Of a DNA stretch of 64,000 nt, positions 9,201 through 17,343 are shown piece by piece. The DNA is from Streptomyces sp. CB01201 (GTDB lineage: Bacteria; Actinomycetota; Actinomycetes; Streptomycetales; Streptomycetaceae): NCBI RefSeq assembly GCF_002803085.1, contig NZ_NNBJ01000006.1:1-64000 (forward strand), in the 5' to 3' direction. The translations under genes were made by a program, and so were the position numbers. The notes beneath the pieces were generated by a model. That model saw only the letters and a list, made by a program, of their open reading frames with translations, made no database searches and was not told where the DNA came from. Numbering within the stretch: the first letter of the stretch is position 1; each line of letters starts with the position of its first letter.

Positions 9201-9949
9201 CCATCACCCCGGCCCCCGCCCCCGCCCCCGCGCAGACCCCGGCTCCCTCGCCCTTCGCCACACCGGCACCGGCGAGCGCCCCCGCCGTCCAGCGTTCCAG
9301 CGCCCCCGAACCGGCGGTCCCGGCGGCCCCGCCGACCCCGGCCGTCCCCTCCGCACCCGTCGAGCCGCTCCGCAAGGTCCGCCTTCCCGGGCCGGCTCCC
9401 TTGCAGCGCGCGCTCGCCGCCGGGCCCCCGCTCGCCTCCGCGCGCCCGCTCACCACCCGGCACCAGAGCGCGCCGAGCCTGCCCGGCGTGCCCGACTCCG
9501 TTGCGCCAGGCCGGAGTTCGGCCGCATCCCCGGCCCCGCTCAAGCAAGCGCCCGCCTCCGGCGACAGCCGGCCCGTCGTGCCGCTGCGGGGTCCCGCGCC
9601 GCGGCCCGGCATCCCGCAGCCCACGGTGCAGCGGGCCGTCGCCGAGCCGGCCCCGGCGCCCGTCGTCCCCGTACGCCGGAGCAGCCCGATGCCCGCCGCG
9701 CCGGCCCCGGCGCCCGCGCCGAAGCCCGCGTACTCCGCCCCCGTACAGCGGCAGGCCGATCCGGCCTCCGTGCAGCGGACGGCACCGGCCGCGCACGCCA
9801 CCGCGAACGCCGCGCCGGCCGCGGACGCCGAGCAGCACTCGCCCGACATCGACGCCCTGGCCCGCAGACTCGTCGCCCCGCTCTCCCGGCTGCTCCGCGC
9901 CGAGCTGCGCGGCGACCGCGAACGGATCGGGCGGCTGCGCGACCGCTGA
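6218..9949 (+). CDS. giant Pro/Ala-rich VQR-repeat protein of the CIS cluster
   Basis: The 1243-residue protein starts with a basic segment (MALFKRRRNR). It is then mostly Pro, Ala, Ser, Thr and Gly, interrupted about every 25-60 residues by [A/P/V/T]-[V/I/L/P]-Q-R followed by A or S; I count about 24 such motifs. The last ~35 residues (DIDALARRLVAPLSRLLRAE...) form a predicted amphipathic helix and are the only other part that looks folded. It has no signal peptide or membrane segment. Placed after the tail-chaperone pair and before the baseplate genes, it holds the position of a tape-measure gene in contractile phages, yet it lacks the usual coiled coil. Alternatives are a cargo scaffold or a flexible attachment protein. 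Extreme composition makes homology searches unreliable. Confidence 0.8.
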   Translation: MALFKRRRNRPSEAGTVTTAQAATDAVTPVAPSPSPAQGDGGWAAAPVMQRALAAPRLTAESGFGSTLAAHQDLSVVRPLTHAVSPTAPHGVLHNALTPVAGSPSPHPLPVLRLPVAVREAQGGGAGADGSAAAPFGGPAVQRSATSAAPAANTPAGGRSSAPVAGGSAPAPVRPATAPGSSAPGSGGSAPTSAPAPAPAPAVQRSASPSTGSTRSTGSTGSTRGPAKSGPAQGAQAPAVQRSAAPAATPPISAAPTPAPAPAPAVQRAATPPRGATGNAAGTTPGPVGSAAAPTPSTPPSASPVTPPTDASRGTVGPAARPASNFGPSAPATPAGPGTGPAVQRAARPSSPQPSSHPSSSAQPMPVKPSPGAAGAPAVPSATNAPAPTTAATPAAPSTPAVQRAATPPNPSASGPAGTPPSAAPRSAPAAQRPVQPSQGAPSTASPAPGARRADAPGNPTAGSTDAVQRRVEPSTKPAQPTAPAPATPPTAAIQRARTDRPTAPATPVPPVPPVSPARPDAPQGDTDLPVRRSGRDEPRSPGSSGIPAVQRTATPPGKSPTGQPGTAHAPAIPSNPAPSAGTNPGPAPAVQRPVPPSPAAPEAMPVRGEGAKPGATPAPAPAPAPSPGPAPAAPVQRAAPAPGPGATPPARPGRADKPVPASPIGPPIQRSAMVPPSAASTPANTGPANRPGTTPPNRGASAPAPRTADAPAVVQRAGTEAGPAETPRAATRPKVGSTPPIHMPVAPSASSPTPASPASPASPSGSAGHGVSGVTPGGGTPGSRPTAPRSAAAPSGGSGASPAVQRAVTAPPSHPGSASPSAVPQRQTRPAAPSATPGSTTPASATPGSTTSAGNAAPATSATSATSSAYSASSAAPQTAPVRPAAPGGSTPVLPMPVQRASAPGGRSLTSAPRAVVPSYQLDPVGVVRRPAAPAEPAPAPTPATATAPAPAPAPAPVEAAPPVQRKPMVRRVSRVQSAAAPEAGRRRPLIGAPITPAPAPAPAQTPAPSPFATPAPASAPAVQRSSAPEPAVPAAPPTPAVPSAPVEPLRKVRLPGPAPLQRALAAGPPLASARPLTTRHQSAPSLPGVPDSVAPGRSSAASPAPLKQAPASGDSRPVVPLRGPAPRPGIPQPTVQRAVAEPAPAPVVPVRRSSPMPAAPAPAPAPKPAYSAPVQRQADPASVQRTAPAAHATANAAPAADAEQHSPDIDALARRLVAPLSRLLRAELRGDRERIGRLRDR

Positions 9950-9997
9950 CCGGCCACCACCTGCCCGTAACCACTCCCACCGACGGAAGACCACCCC

Positions 9998-10435
9998 ATG
10001 CCCTCCACCCTTGACCCCGGCTCCACCGTCTTCTTCAAGCTGACCATCGACGGCCAGAACCTCGGCCTGTTCAACGGGTGCGACGGTCTCGCTTCGGAGG
10101 TCGAGGTGGAGCAGCGCCAGGAGGGCGGCAACAACGGGTTCGTGTGGCAGCTGCCCACCCGGGTCACGTTCTCCACGATCCGGCTGACCCGGCCGCTGAC
10201 CGCCGACACCTCCAAGGTGGCGTCCTGGATCTCCTCGCTGGCCACCGGCATCACCCGGCCCACCGCGCAGATCGCGGCGCTGCGCGCGGACGGTTCGATC
10301 GTCGCGCAGTGGGGTCTGGTCGAGGTCCTGCCGGTGCGCTGGACGGGCCCGAGCCTGGACCCGGCGAGCCCGAGCGTGGCCACCGAGACCCTGGAGATCG
10401 CCCACCACGGATTCACCGACGCGGGAGGTGCGTGA
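9998..10435 (+). CDS. second tube-like (gpT19 family) protein, probable tube initiator
   Basis: The 145-residue protein contains VFFKLTIDGQNLGLFNGCDG, the SEVEVEQRQEGGNNGFVWQL hairpin and the closing strand TETLEIAHHGF of the phage-tail gp19-like family. It differs clearly from the tube at 5164 and sits immediately before the LysM and spike genes. In the related Afp and PVC systems, additional tube paralogues make the transition from the spike hub to the regular tube, which fits here. An adapter role is inferred from position and family. The next gene starts 2 bases after its stop, with a GTGA alternative inside the overlap. Confidence 0.88.
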   Translation: MPSTLDPGSTVFFKLTIDGQNLGLFNGCDGLASEVEVEQRQEGGNNGFVWQLPTRVTFSTIRLTRPLTADTSKVASWISSLATGITRPTAQIAALRADGSIVAQWGLVEVLPVRWTGPSLDPASPSVATETLEIAHHGFTDAGGA

Positions 10436-10437
10436 GC

Positions 10438-11160
10438 ATGGCCGCTCCCACCGGAGGAAAGTCGGCGGGCCTGTCCCGCGCCACCCTCGCCATCCACCAG
10501 CCGCCCACCGATCTGGGCGGTTCGATGGGCGGCCGCATCGGCGAGGTGAAGTTCCAGTTCAACCCGTCGCAGGTGCAGCTGGGCCGGTCCGCGAACTGGA
10601 TCACCACGCCCGCCATCTCCTACAGCAGGGGCGCGCCGCCGAAGTTCACCGGCGCGATGCCTGCCTCGCTGCAACTGGAGGTGTTCCTGGATGCCTCGGG
10701 CACGCCCAGCTCCAACACCGTGCAGAACCAGGTGGAGTTGCTCCTTTCCTGCTGCGAGGTGACCTCGCAGAGCATCAGCGCGAAGGCGCCGTCGCCGCCG
10801 TGGGTGGAGTTCAGCTGGGGTTCGTTCTCGACGGTCCAGTTCGTCGCGTACGTCACGAGCGTGAATGCCAGTTACACGCTGTTCAGTCCCAACGGCATGC
10901 CGCTGCGCGCCACGTGCACGCTGTCGCTGACCGAGGTGTCCAGCGAGACCAAGCGCCAGAACCCCACCTCGGGTGCCCTCTCCGCGCGCCGGGTGCACCG
11001 CACGGTGGCCGGGGACACCCTTGCCTCGCTCGCCTGGCGCGAGTACGGCGACGCCACCCAGTGGCGGGTGATCGCCGAGGCCAATGAGATCGACGACCCG
11101 ATGCGGCTGCGGCCCGGCACGGAACTGCTGCTGCCCGCTTCCTCGGAGGACATCGCGTGA
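10438..11160 (+). CDS. LysM-domain baseplate protein (Afp7/gp53-like)
   Basis: The 240-residue product has an N-terminal part typical of CIS baseplate hub proteins (GGRIGEVKFQFNPSQVQLGR, PPKFTGAMPASLQLEVFLDA, LFSPNGMPLRATCTLSL). A C-terminal LysM-type module begins near residue 185 (HRTVAGDTLASLAWREYGD... LRPGTELLLP). In CIS particles this protein connects the tube-initiator ring and the spike; the LysM fold there is structural rather than for peptidoglycan capture. The ATG at 10438 was chosen because GGGAGGT lies about 9 bases upstream. A GTG at 10432 that overlaps the previous stop is in frame but too close to the ribosome-binding site. The stop overlaps the spike start (GTGA). Confidence 0.9.
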   Translation: MAAPTGGKSAGLSRATLAIHQPPTDLGGSMGGRIGEVKFQFNPSQVQLGRSANWITTPAISYSRGAPPKFTGAMPASLQLEVFLDASGTPSSNTVQNQVELLLSCCEVTSQSISAKAPSPPWVEFSWGSFSTVQFVAYVTSVNASYTLFSPNGMPLRATCTLSLTEVSSETKRQNPTSGALSARRVHRTVAGDTLASLAWREYGDATQWRVIAEANEIDDPMRLRPGTELLLPASSEDIA

Positions 11161-13082
11161 CCGAGAAGACCTTCACCACCGTTCTGCACGTCCAGCTGAA
11201 CGGCACCGTGCTGCCCGACCCGCTGGCGCTGCGCCTCATCGAGGGCTGGGTGGACGCCTCGGTCAATGTGCCGGCCGCCTTCCAGCTGACCTTCAGCGAC
11301 AAGGACAGCCAGCTCACCACCAAGTTCCCGATGCTGAAGATCGGGGCGAAGGCGGTCCTGAGCCCGTTCACCGACGGCAGGCGGGGCGACCCGATGCTGA
11401 CCGGCGAGGTCACCGCGATGGAGGTCGACGCCGAGCCCGGCGCCGGCCGCACCCTGGTCGTGCGCGGCTACGACCCCGGCCACCGGCTGCTGCGCAACCG
11501 CCGGGTCGAGGGCTACCCGAACATGACGGCCTCCGACATCGCGCGCCGCGTCGCCGGGATGAACGGCCTGTCCATCGGGAAGATCGAGTCGACGTCGACG
11601 GTGTACGACCTGGCGACCCAGCCCAACATCACCGACTGGGACTTCCTGTCCCGGCTCGCCGCCGAGAACGACGTGCGCCTGTCCTTCGACAACAAGGGCA
11701 AGTTCAACTTCGCGGGGCTGACCCCCGCGTCCGGCGCGCCCTCCGACACCACGGCGGCGGCGCAGAGCCCCTACGTCCTCGACTTCGGCGCGAACACCCT
11801 GCACAGCCGGGCCTCGATGACGGCGGCCGGGCAGGTGCGGAAGGTGAACGTGCGCGGCTGGGACATGCGCACCCGCCAGCAGCTCAACGCGCCCTCCCCG
11901 GCGGTCACCAGCAAGGACATCGTCGCCGACATGACCCCGGGCCAGGTGACGCTGCCCTTCGGCCCCGCCGAGCTCACCGCCACCCAGGTCCCGCACACCA
12001 CCCTGTCGGAGGTCACGCACGCCGCGCGCGCCCTCGCCGACGACGTGACGGGCGCGTTCGCCGAGCTGGAGGTCGCCGTCACCGGCAACCCCGAGCTGAA
12101 GCCGGGCACCCCCATCGCCGTGAAGGGCGCGGGCTTCCCCTTCGAGGGCAAGTACACCGCGACCGGAGTCCGCCATGTCTTCGCGTCCGGCGAGAAGTAC
12201 ACGACCTGGCTCAACGTCTCGGGCCGCCAGTTCCGTTCGCTGTACGGGCTCGCCTCGGGCGGCACCGACCAGGCACCGCAGATGCCGGGTGTCGCGGTCG
12301 CCCTGGTCACCAACACCAAGGACCCGCGGCGCATGGGCCGGGTCAGGCTGCGCTTCCCGTGGCTGTCCGCGACGTACGAGAGCGACTGGTGCCGGGTGGC
12401 CCAGTTCGGCGGCCGGGACGGCGGCGGGCTGCTGCTTCCCGAGGTCAACGACGAGGTGCTGTGCGCCTTCGACCGGGGCTCCCTTGAGCACCCGTATGTG
12501 ATCGCCGGGCTCTACAACGGCATCGACAAGCCCACCCGCGAGCCCGACAACTACCCGGCCGTCGACCCGACCAGCGGCCAGATCAACTGGCGTTCCCTGA
12601 CGGCCCGCAGCGGACACACCGTCGAGCTGCTCGAAAACGGCGGGGCGGCCCGCATGTCCAGCGGCATCCGGCTGCGCACCGGCAAGGGCAGGCTGCACAT
12701 CCAGCTGAACGAGGCCCGCACCTCCCTGACGATCAACAGCGACGGCAGCGTCGAGATCAAGGGCATGCGCACCGTCGACATCGAGGCGGGCGGCAACCTG
12801 TCCCTGAAGGCCGGCGGCAACCTGAGCCTGAAGGCGGGCGGGGCCATCGAGATCGACGCGGGCATGGCCATCAACGTGAAGGCGGGCCTCGCCCTGGACA
12901 TGAAGGCGGGCGGCGAGGCCTCCATCGGCGCGGGCGGCCTGATGGCGCTGAACTCGGTCGGCGCGACGACCATCAACGCGATCGCCAACCTCACCATCGA
13001 CTCGGCGACCGTCCTCGTCAACGCCCCCGCCTTCTCGATCCAGTCGGCCGCCCCGCTGGTCAACGGCGCGCCGATCGTCTAG
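11157..13082 (+). CDS. VgrG/gp5-gp27-like spike protein
   Basis: The 641-residue protein is the central spike on which the tube is built. Residues ~1-360 are the gp27-like hub (LRLIEGWVDASVNVPAAFQL, VRGYDPGHRLLRNRR). Residues ~375-465 form the gp5-like OB fold (ALVTNTKDPRRMGRVRLRFPW, ESDWCRVAQFGG, PEVNDEVLCAFDRG). Residues ~540-630 are a run of GG-containing repeats (GGNLSLKAGG, AGMAINVKAG, GGEASIGAGG) that should make the trimeric beta-helix needle. No enzymatic domain is fused to the C-terminus, so cargo is probably carried elsewhere. GTG start, overlapping the LysM gene by 4 bases. Confidence 0.94.
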   Translation: MTEKTFTTVLHVQLNGTVLPDPLALRLIEGWVDASVNVPAAFQLTFSDKDSQLTTKFPMLKIGAKAVLSPFTDGRRGDPMLTGEVTAMEVDAEPGAGRTLVVRGYDPGHRLLRNRRVEGYPNMTASDIARRVAGMNGLSIGKIESTSTVYDLATQPNITDWDFLSRLAAENDVRLSFDNKGKFNFAGLTPASGAPSDTTAAAQSPYVLDFGANTLHSRASMTAAGQVRKVNVRGWDMRTRQQLNAPSPAVTSKDIVADMTPGQVTLPFGPAELTATQVPHTTLSEVTHAARALADDVTGAFAELEVAVTGNPELKPGTPIAVKGAGFPFEGKYTATGVRHVFASGEKYTTWLNVSGRQFRSLYGLASGGTDQAPQMPGVAVALVTNTKDPRRMGRVRLRFPWLSATYESDWCRVAQFGGRDGGGLLLPEVNDEVLCAFDRGSLEHPYVIAGLYNGIDKPTREPDNYPAVDPTSGQINWRSLTARSGHTVELLENGGAARMSSGIRLRTGKGRLHIQLNEARTSLTINSDGSVEIKGMRTVDIEAGGNLSLKAGGNLSLKAGGAIEIDAGMAINVKAGLALDMKAGGEASIGAGGLMALNSVGATTINAIANLTIDSATVLVNAPAFSIQSAAPLVNGAPIV

Positions 13083-13092
13083 GAGAGTTGAG

Positions 13093-13533
13093 ATGAGCGA
13101 ACACTTCGTCGGGGCCGGCTGGGCCTTCCCGATGCGCACCGAGCCGGGCGGCGGCATCGCCCTGGCCCGGCGCGACCGTGAGATCGAGGAGTCCATGCGC
13201 CTGGTGCTCGCCACCGCGCCGGGCGAACGCCCCATGCGTCCCGAATTCGGCTGCGCGGTGCACGACTTGGTGTTCGCGCCCGTCAACGACGCCACCGCCG
13301 GGCGCATCCGCTACGAGGTGCGCACCTCGCTCGACCGCTGGGAGCCGAGGATCGAGGTCGAGGACGTCACGGTGACCCCGGCACCCGACGAGCCGACCGT
13401 GCTCCACATCGACGTGCGCTACTCGGTGCGCGGCACCAACAACCCGCGCAGCCTCGTCTTCCCCTTCTACGTGATTCCCTCCGAGGGCGGCGACCAGCCA
13501 GGCCCGACGCCCGGCGAAAGCGAACGAAACTGA
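13093..13533 (+). CDS. gp25-like baseplate wedge protein
   Basis: The 146-residue product has the gp25/Afp9 pattern: FVGAGWAFPMRTEPGGGIAL at the start, a helix leading to TAPGERPMRPEFGC, and LVFAPVNDATAGRIRYEVRT. The PMRPEFGC segment is the family's conserved loop that seeds sheath assembly at the baseplate. The gene begins 10 bases after the spike stop behind AGGAGAG, and its TGA shares a base with the ATG of the next gene, so the baseplate genes are translationally coupled. Confidence 0.93.
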   Translation: MSEHFVGAGWAFPMRTEPGGGIALARRDREIEESMRLVLATAPGERPMRPEFGCAVHDLVFAPVNDATAGRIRYEVRTSLDRWEPRIEVEDVTVTPAPDEPTVLHIDVRYSVRGTNNPRSLVFPFYVIPSEGGDQPGPTPGESERN

Positions 13534-15479
13534 TGGCCCTGCCCGCACCCCACCTCGACGACCGCCGCTTCCAGCAGTTCGTCGACGACGCCAAGCGCTA
13601 CGTCCAGCAGCGCTGCCCCGAGTGGAGCGACCACAACGTCTCCGACCCGGGTGTCACCCTGATCGAGGCCGTCGCGCACATGGCGGACCAGCTGGTGTAC
13701 CGGCTCAACCGGGTTCCGGAGAAGAACCAGCTGGCCTTCCTCGACCTGCTCGGCGTGACGCTCTTCCCGCCGTCGGCGGCCAAGGCGTCGGTGACGTTCT
13801 GGCTGTCCGCCCCGCAGTCGGAGCCGATCGTGCTGCCCCGCGGCACCGAGGTCACCACCGGCCGCACCGAGACCGAGGAGGCGGTGGTCTTCGCGACCGA
13901 CGGCGATCTGACGATCGTGCCCTGCCGGCTCGACCAGGTGCTGCGCCAGCCGGCGGGCTCCGCACCCGAGAACTGCTCGCAGGACGTGCTCGGCGGCACC
14001 GACGTCTCGGTGTTCAGCTCCGGCCCGCTCCCCGGCGACGTGCTGCTCTTCGGCCTGTCGGCGGCCCTGCCGAACTGCACGGCCGCGCTGCGCCTGGAGA
14101 GCCGTGTCAACGGTGTCGGCGTCGACCCGCGCCAGCCTCCGCTGGTGTGGGAGGCGTGGACGGCCGACGGCTGGGCCGAGTGCGAGGTCGCCGAGGACAC
14201 CACCGGTGGTCTCAACCGCCCCGGCGAGGTCATCCTGCACATGCCGCCCGCGCACACCGTCTCGCGGATGGGCGGCCTGGACGCGGGCTGGCTGCGCTGC
14301 CGCGTCGTGGAGGCGGCCCCCGGCCAGCCGTTCTACAGCGTCTCGCCGACCGTGCGCGGCGCCTCCGCCTTCACCATCGGCGGCACCACGCGCGTCTCGC
14401 ACGCCGAGTCGGTGCGCGACGAGTCGCTCGGCGACTCCGAGGGCGTCCCGGGCCAGCGCCTGATGCTGGCGCACGCGCCGGTCGTCGGCGGCGTACGCCT
14501 GGAGATCTCGGCCGGCGAGGGCTGGGAGGAGTGGGAGATGGTGGGCGACTTCGCGTCCTCCTCCCCCTTCGACCGCCACTTCACCCTGGACGCGGCGACC
14601 GGCGAGCTGGCCTTCGGCCCCTCGGTGCGCCAACCGGACGGCTCGGTAAGGCAGTTCGGGGCCGTACCGATCAAGGGCGCGGCCATCCGCGCCTCCCAGT
14701 ACGGCACCGGCGGCGGCCGCTCCGGCAACGTGGCCCGGGGTGCGATCCAGGTCCTGCGCAGCTCCATCCCGTACATCTCCCGGGTGGAGAACCGGGAGGC
14801 GGCGCGCGGCGGGGTGGACGGCGAGACCGTGGAGGAGGCCAAGACGCGGGCGCCGATCGCGCTGCGCGCCCAGGAGCGCGCGGTGACCGCCCGCGACTAC
14901 GAGGAGCTGGCCCGCAGGGCCGCCCCCGAGACCGCCCGCATCGCGTGCCTGGCGGCGGACGTGGACGAGTCCGGCGACAACGCGGTGCGCGTCCTGGTCG
15001 TCCCGCAGGCCGTGCCGGACCGGGGCGGCCGGCTCCGCTTCGAGCAACTGGTGCCCGGTGACGAGCTGTTGGGCCGCGTGACGACCTTCCTCGACGACCG
15101 CCGCCCGCTCGGCACCCGCCTCGCGGTGGGCCCGCCGTTCTACCAGGGCGTCACGGTGGTGGCGACGCTGCACTCGTTCCGCGCGGCCAAGGCCGACCAC
15201 GTACGCGACGAGGCCCTGAACGCGCTGTACTCCTACCTGGACCCGCTGACCGGCGGCGCCCACGGCACGGGCTGGCCCTTCGGGCGTCCGTTGCGGGCGG
15301 GCGAGATCTTCGCGGCGCTCCAGCGGGTGCCGGGCGTGGAGCTGGTCGACGAGGTGCTGTTGCACCCGGCCGACCCGCTGACCGGCCGGCGCGGCGACGC
15401 CACGGACCGGATCGAGCTGTCCCCCTCCGCCCTGCTGTTCCCCTTCGACCACCGCGTCCGCGTCATCGAGGCCCGATGA
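13533..15479 (+). CDS. baseplate J-like wedge protein (gp6/Afp11 homologue)
   Basis: This 648-residue protein is the large baseplate wedge component. The N-terminal helix region (LDDRRFQQFVDDAKRYVQQR, CPEWSDHNVSDPGVTLIEAV) is characteristic of the family. The C-terminal half holds the baseplate J core (QYGTGGGRSGNVARGAIQVL, VENREAARGGVDGETVEEAK, ALRAQERAVTARDYEELARR). Wedge proteins of this type ring the spike hub and trigger sheath contraction when the baseplate changes shape. The length is close to that of Afp11-type proteins. It overlaps its neighbours on both sides by 1-4 bases (TGATG and ATGA). Confidence 0.93.
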   Translation: MALPAPHLDDRRFQQFVDDAKRYVQQRCPEWSDHNVSDPGVTLIEAVAHMADQLVYRLNRVPEKNQLAFLDLLGVTLFPPSAAKASVTFWLSAPQSEPIVLPRGTEVTTGRTETEEAVVFATDGDLTIVPCRLDQVLRQPAGSAPENCSQDVLGGTDVSVFSSGPLPGDVLLFGLSAALPNCTAALRLESRVNGVGVDPRQPPLVWEAWTADGWAECEVAEDTTGGLNRPGEVILHMPPAHTVSRMGGLDAGWLRCRVVEAAPGQPFYSVSPTVRGASAFTIGGTTRVSHAESVRDESLGDSEGVPGQRLMLAHAPVVGGVRLEISAGEGWEEWEMVGDFASSSPFDRHFTLDAATGELAFGPSVRQPDGSVRQFGAVPIKGAAIRASQYGTGGGRSGNVARGAIQVLRSSIPYISRVENREAARGGVDGETVEEAKTRAPIALRAQERAVTARDYEELARRAAPETARIACLAADVDESGDNAVRVLVVPQAVPDRGGRLRFEQLVPGDELLGRVTTFLDDRRPLGTRLAVGPPFYQGVTVVATLHSFRAAKADHVRDEALNALYSYLDPLTGGAHGTGWPFGRPLRAGEIFAALQRVPGVELVDEVLLHPADPLTGRRGDATDRIELSPSALLFPFDHRVRVIEAR

Positions 15480-16045
15480 GCGCGCGCGGTTCCGTCGACG
15501 GTCTTGCCTCCTCGCACCCGCTGGGCGGCCAGCTGCCCGCGGTGTACGCGGACGACGACTTCGCCCAGCGTTTCGTCGAGGGCCTGGACGTGGTGCTCGC
15601 CCCGCTGTTCAACGTCCTGGACTGCCTGGAGGCGTACTTCGACCCGGCGATCGCGCCGGAGGACTTCGTGGACTGGCTGACGGGCTGGGTCGGCACCGAG
15701 CTGGACGGCACCGAGCCGCTGGAGATCCGCCGGCACGCGGTGGCGACGGCGGTCTCCCTGCACCGGGTCCGGGGCACCGCCGAGGGCCTGTCACGGGCGG
15801 TCGAACTCGCCTTCGGGGTACGGCCCGAGATCAGCGAGAGCGGCGGCGCGACCTGGTCGGCGCGGCCGCTCGGGCCGTTCCCCGGCGACGCCAAGCCGTC
15901 CCTGCGGGTGACCCTGAAGGTGTCCGACCCGTCCACCGTCGACCCCCACCGCCTCGAAGCGGTGGTGGCGGCCGCCCGTCCCGCACACCTCCCTTTCACG
16001 GCCGAGGTATCCGCTCGCAAGACCCTCACCCCCGAAGGGAACTGA
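15476..16045 (+). CDS. phage tail protein I-like baseplate protein (Afp12/gp7 region)
   Basis: The 189-residue protein carries the tail-protein-I signature: LGGQLPAVYADDDFAQRFVE, LFNVLDCLEAYFDPAIAPED, FVDWLTGWVGTEL and HRVRGTAEGLSRAVELAFG. It pairs with the baseplate J protein in contractile particles, and here the ATG lies inside the J stop (ATGA). It is much shorter than Afp12 and lacks the long C-terminal parts that bind tail fibres. No fibre gene follows. This fits an intracellular or membrane-acting CIS rather than a secreted one, but that is inference. Confidence 0.88.
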   Translation: MSARGSVDGLASSHPLGGQLPAVYADDDFAQRFVEGLDVVLAPLFNVLDCLEAYFDPAIAPEDFVDWLTGWVGTELDGTEPLEIRRHAVATAVSLHRVRGTAEGLSRAVELAFGVRPEISESGGATWSARPLGPFPGDAKPSLRVTLKVSDPSTVDPHRLEAVVAAARPAHLPFTAEVSARKTLTPEGN

Positions 16046-16051
16046 CCTTTC

Positions 16052-17323
16052 ATGTCCACCCCGGCCATGGTCCCCTGCCCCGACTGCGGCACCCCGGCCC
16101 GCGCCACCGGGCAGTCGTTCTGCGACTCCTGCGGGGCGTTCCTCCGCTGGACCGCGCCGGCGGCCCCCGCGAGCCCGCCGGCCGCGGATGCCGCTCCGCC
16201 CGCCTCGGCACCGCCCGCCGCAGCACCGCCCGCCTCGACGCCGCCCGCCTCGACGCCCTCCCCGGAGGCCGCCCGGCGGAGCATCGCCCCCGACGCCCCG
16301 ACGCCGCCGAGCGGCACCCCGGTGTTCGTACCCGGCACGCCCCGCCCCGCGCAACCGGCGACCCCGCCCGCCCGCCCCGACGCGATGACCGTCCCGACCC
16401 CGGCGGTGCCGGGCGACGCCCGGGACAACCGGGGCGCGCAGGACACCACCCCGGTGCCCGAGACGCGGGCCGCCTCGGCGTCCGACGCCGCCCGGGCCCT
16501 GCTCGTCCCCGTGGCGGAGGCCTCCGCGCCCGCCCCGACGCCCGAGACCCCCGGCACCGTGCTCCCCGGCCGCCCCGAGGCGGCCCGCCCCCGCGTGCGC
16601 GCCGCCGGCCCCGTCGAGGAGACCGGCGAGCCGTGCCCGGCCTGCGGCACCGCCAACCACCAGCACCGCAACTTCTGCCGCAGCTGCGCGACGCAGCTCA
16701 CGCCGCGCCGCCAGGACCACTCGTCCGGCCCGTACGCCGGCCAGCGCCCCGCGCTGCACCGCAACCGCAAGCGCTGGATAGCAAGGGTCCTGGTCGCGAT
16801 GGCCGTCGTGGCTCTCGTGGCGGGCGGCATCTTCGGCGGCCCCCCGGCCGCGCGCGCGGTGCAGGACCACTTCGCCAAGCGCGTGGCCGTCCACCCCACG
16901 GAGTGGAAGGCGTCCCACTCGGACCCCAAGCACGGCCCGGAACTGGCCTTCGACAGCTACTCCAACACCTGGTGGGGCACGGGCTACGCGGGCGACGCGG
17001 AGGGCACCTACCTGGAGGCCACGTTCGGCCAGCCGACCGACCTCCTGGCGCTCCTGATCACCCCGGGCACCTCCAAGCGCACGGGCCAGCAGTCGGAACA
17101 GGCCCGCCCGCAGGAGTTCGACCTGATCGTCACCGACACGAGCGGCAAGCAGCACCTGTCGCACCGCTCGATCAACGACGGCGGAGTCCAGCAGATCAAC
17201 GTCCGCGTCCGCGACGCCGCCTCGGTCCGCCTGATCCTCCGCTCGGCCTTCGGCGCGGCGAAGGACAAGCAGGTGGCGATCGCGGAACTGGAGTTCTTCG
17301 CCCGCTCGAAGAACAACAACTAG
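16052..17323 (+). CDS. cisA: zinc-ribbon, single-TM, discoidin-like CIS membrane protein (CisA-like)
   Basis: The 423-residue product has four parts. Residues 5-30 are a double-CxxC zinc ribbon (CPDCGTPARATGQSFCDSCG). A long Pro/Ala linker follows, and residues ~194-216 form a second ribbon (CPACGTANHQHRNFCRSC). Residues ~240-268 are a basic-flanked membrane helix (WIARVLVAMAVVALVAGGIF). From ~290 to the end lies a secreted galactose-binding-like domain (GPELAFDSYSNTWWGTGYAG, YLEATFGQPTDLLALLI). The architecture and position after the baseplate genes match the Streptomyces CisA protein, reported to link the cytoplasmic CIS to the membrane and to be needed for CIS-mediated cell death; that link is from memory. 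It would be oriented N-terminus in the cytoplasm. AAGGGAAC precedes the ATG, 6 bases after the previous stop. Confidence 0.82.
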   Translation: MSTPAMVPCPDCGTPARATGQSFCDSCGAFLRWTAPAAPASPPAADAAPPASAPPAAAPPASTPPASTPSPEAARRSIAPDAPTPPSGTPVFVPGTPRPAQPATPPARPDAMTVPTPAVPGDARDNRGAQDTTPVPETRAASASDAARALLVPVAEASAPAPTPETPGTVLPGRPEAARPRVRAAGPVEETGEPCPACGTANHQHRNFCRSCATQLTPRRQDHSSGPYAGQRPALHRNRKRWIARVLVAMAVVALVAGGIFGGPPAARAVQDHFAKRVAVHPTEWKASHSDPKHGPELAFDSYSNTWWGTGYAGDAEGTYLEATFGQPTDLLALLITPGTSKRTGQQSEQARPQEFDLIVTDTSGKQHLSHRSINDGGVQQINVRVRDAASVRLILRSAFGAAKDKQVAIAELEFFARSKNNN

Positions 17324-17343
17324 CCCTCGGGGCCCTGCCGTTG

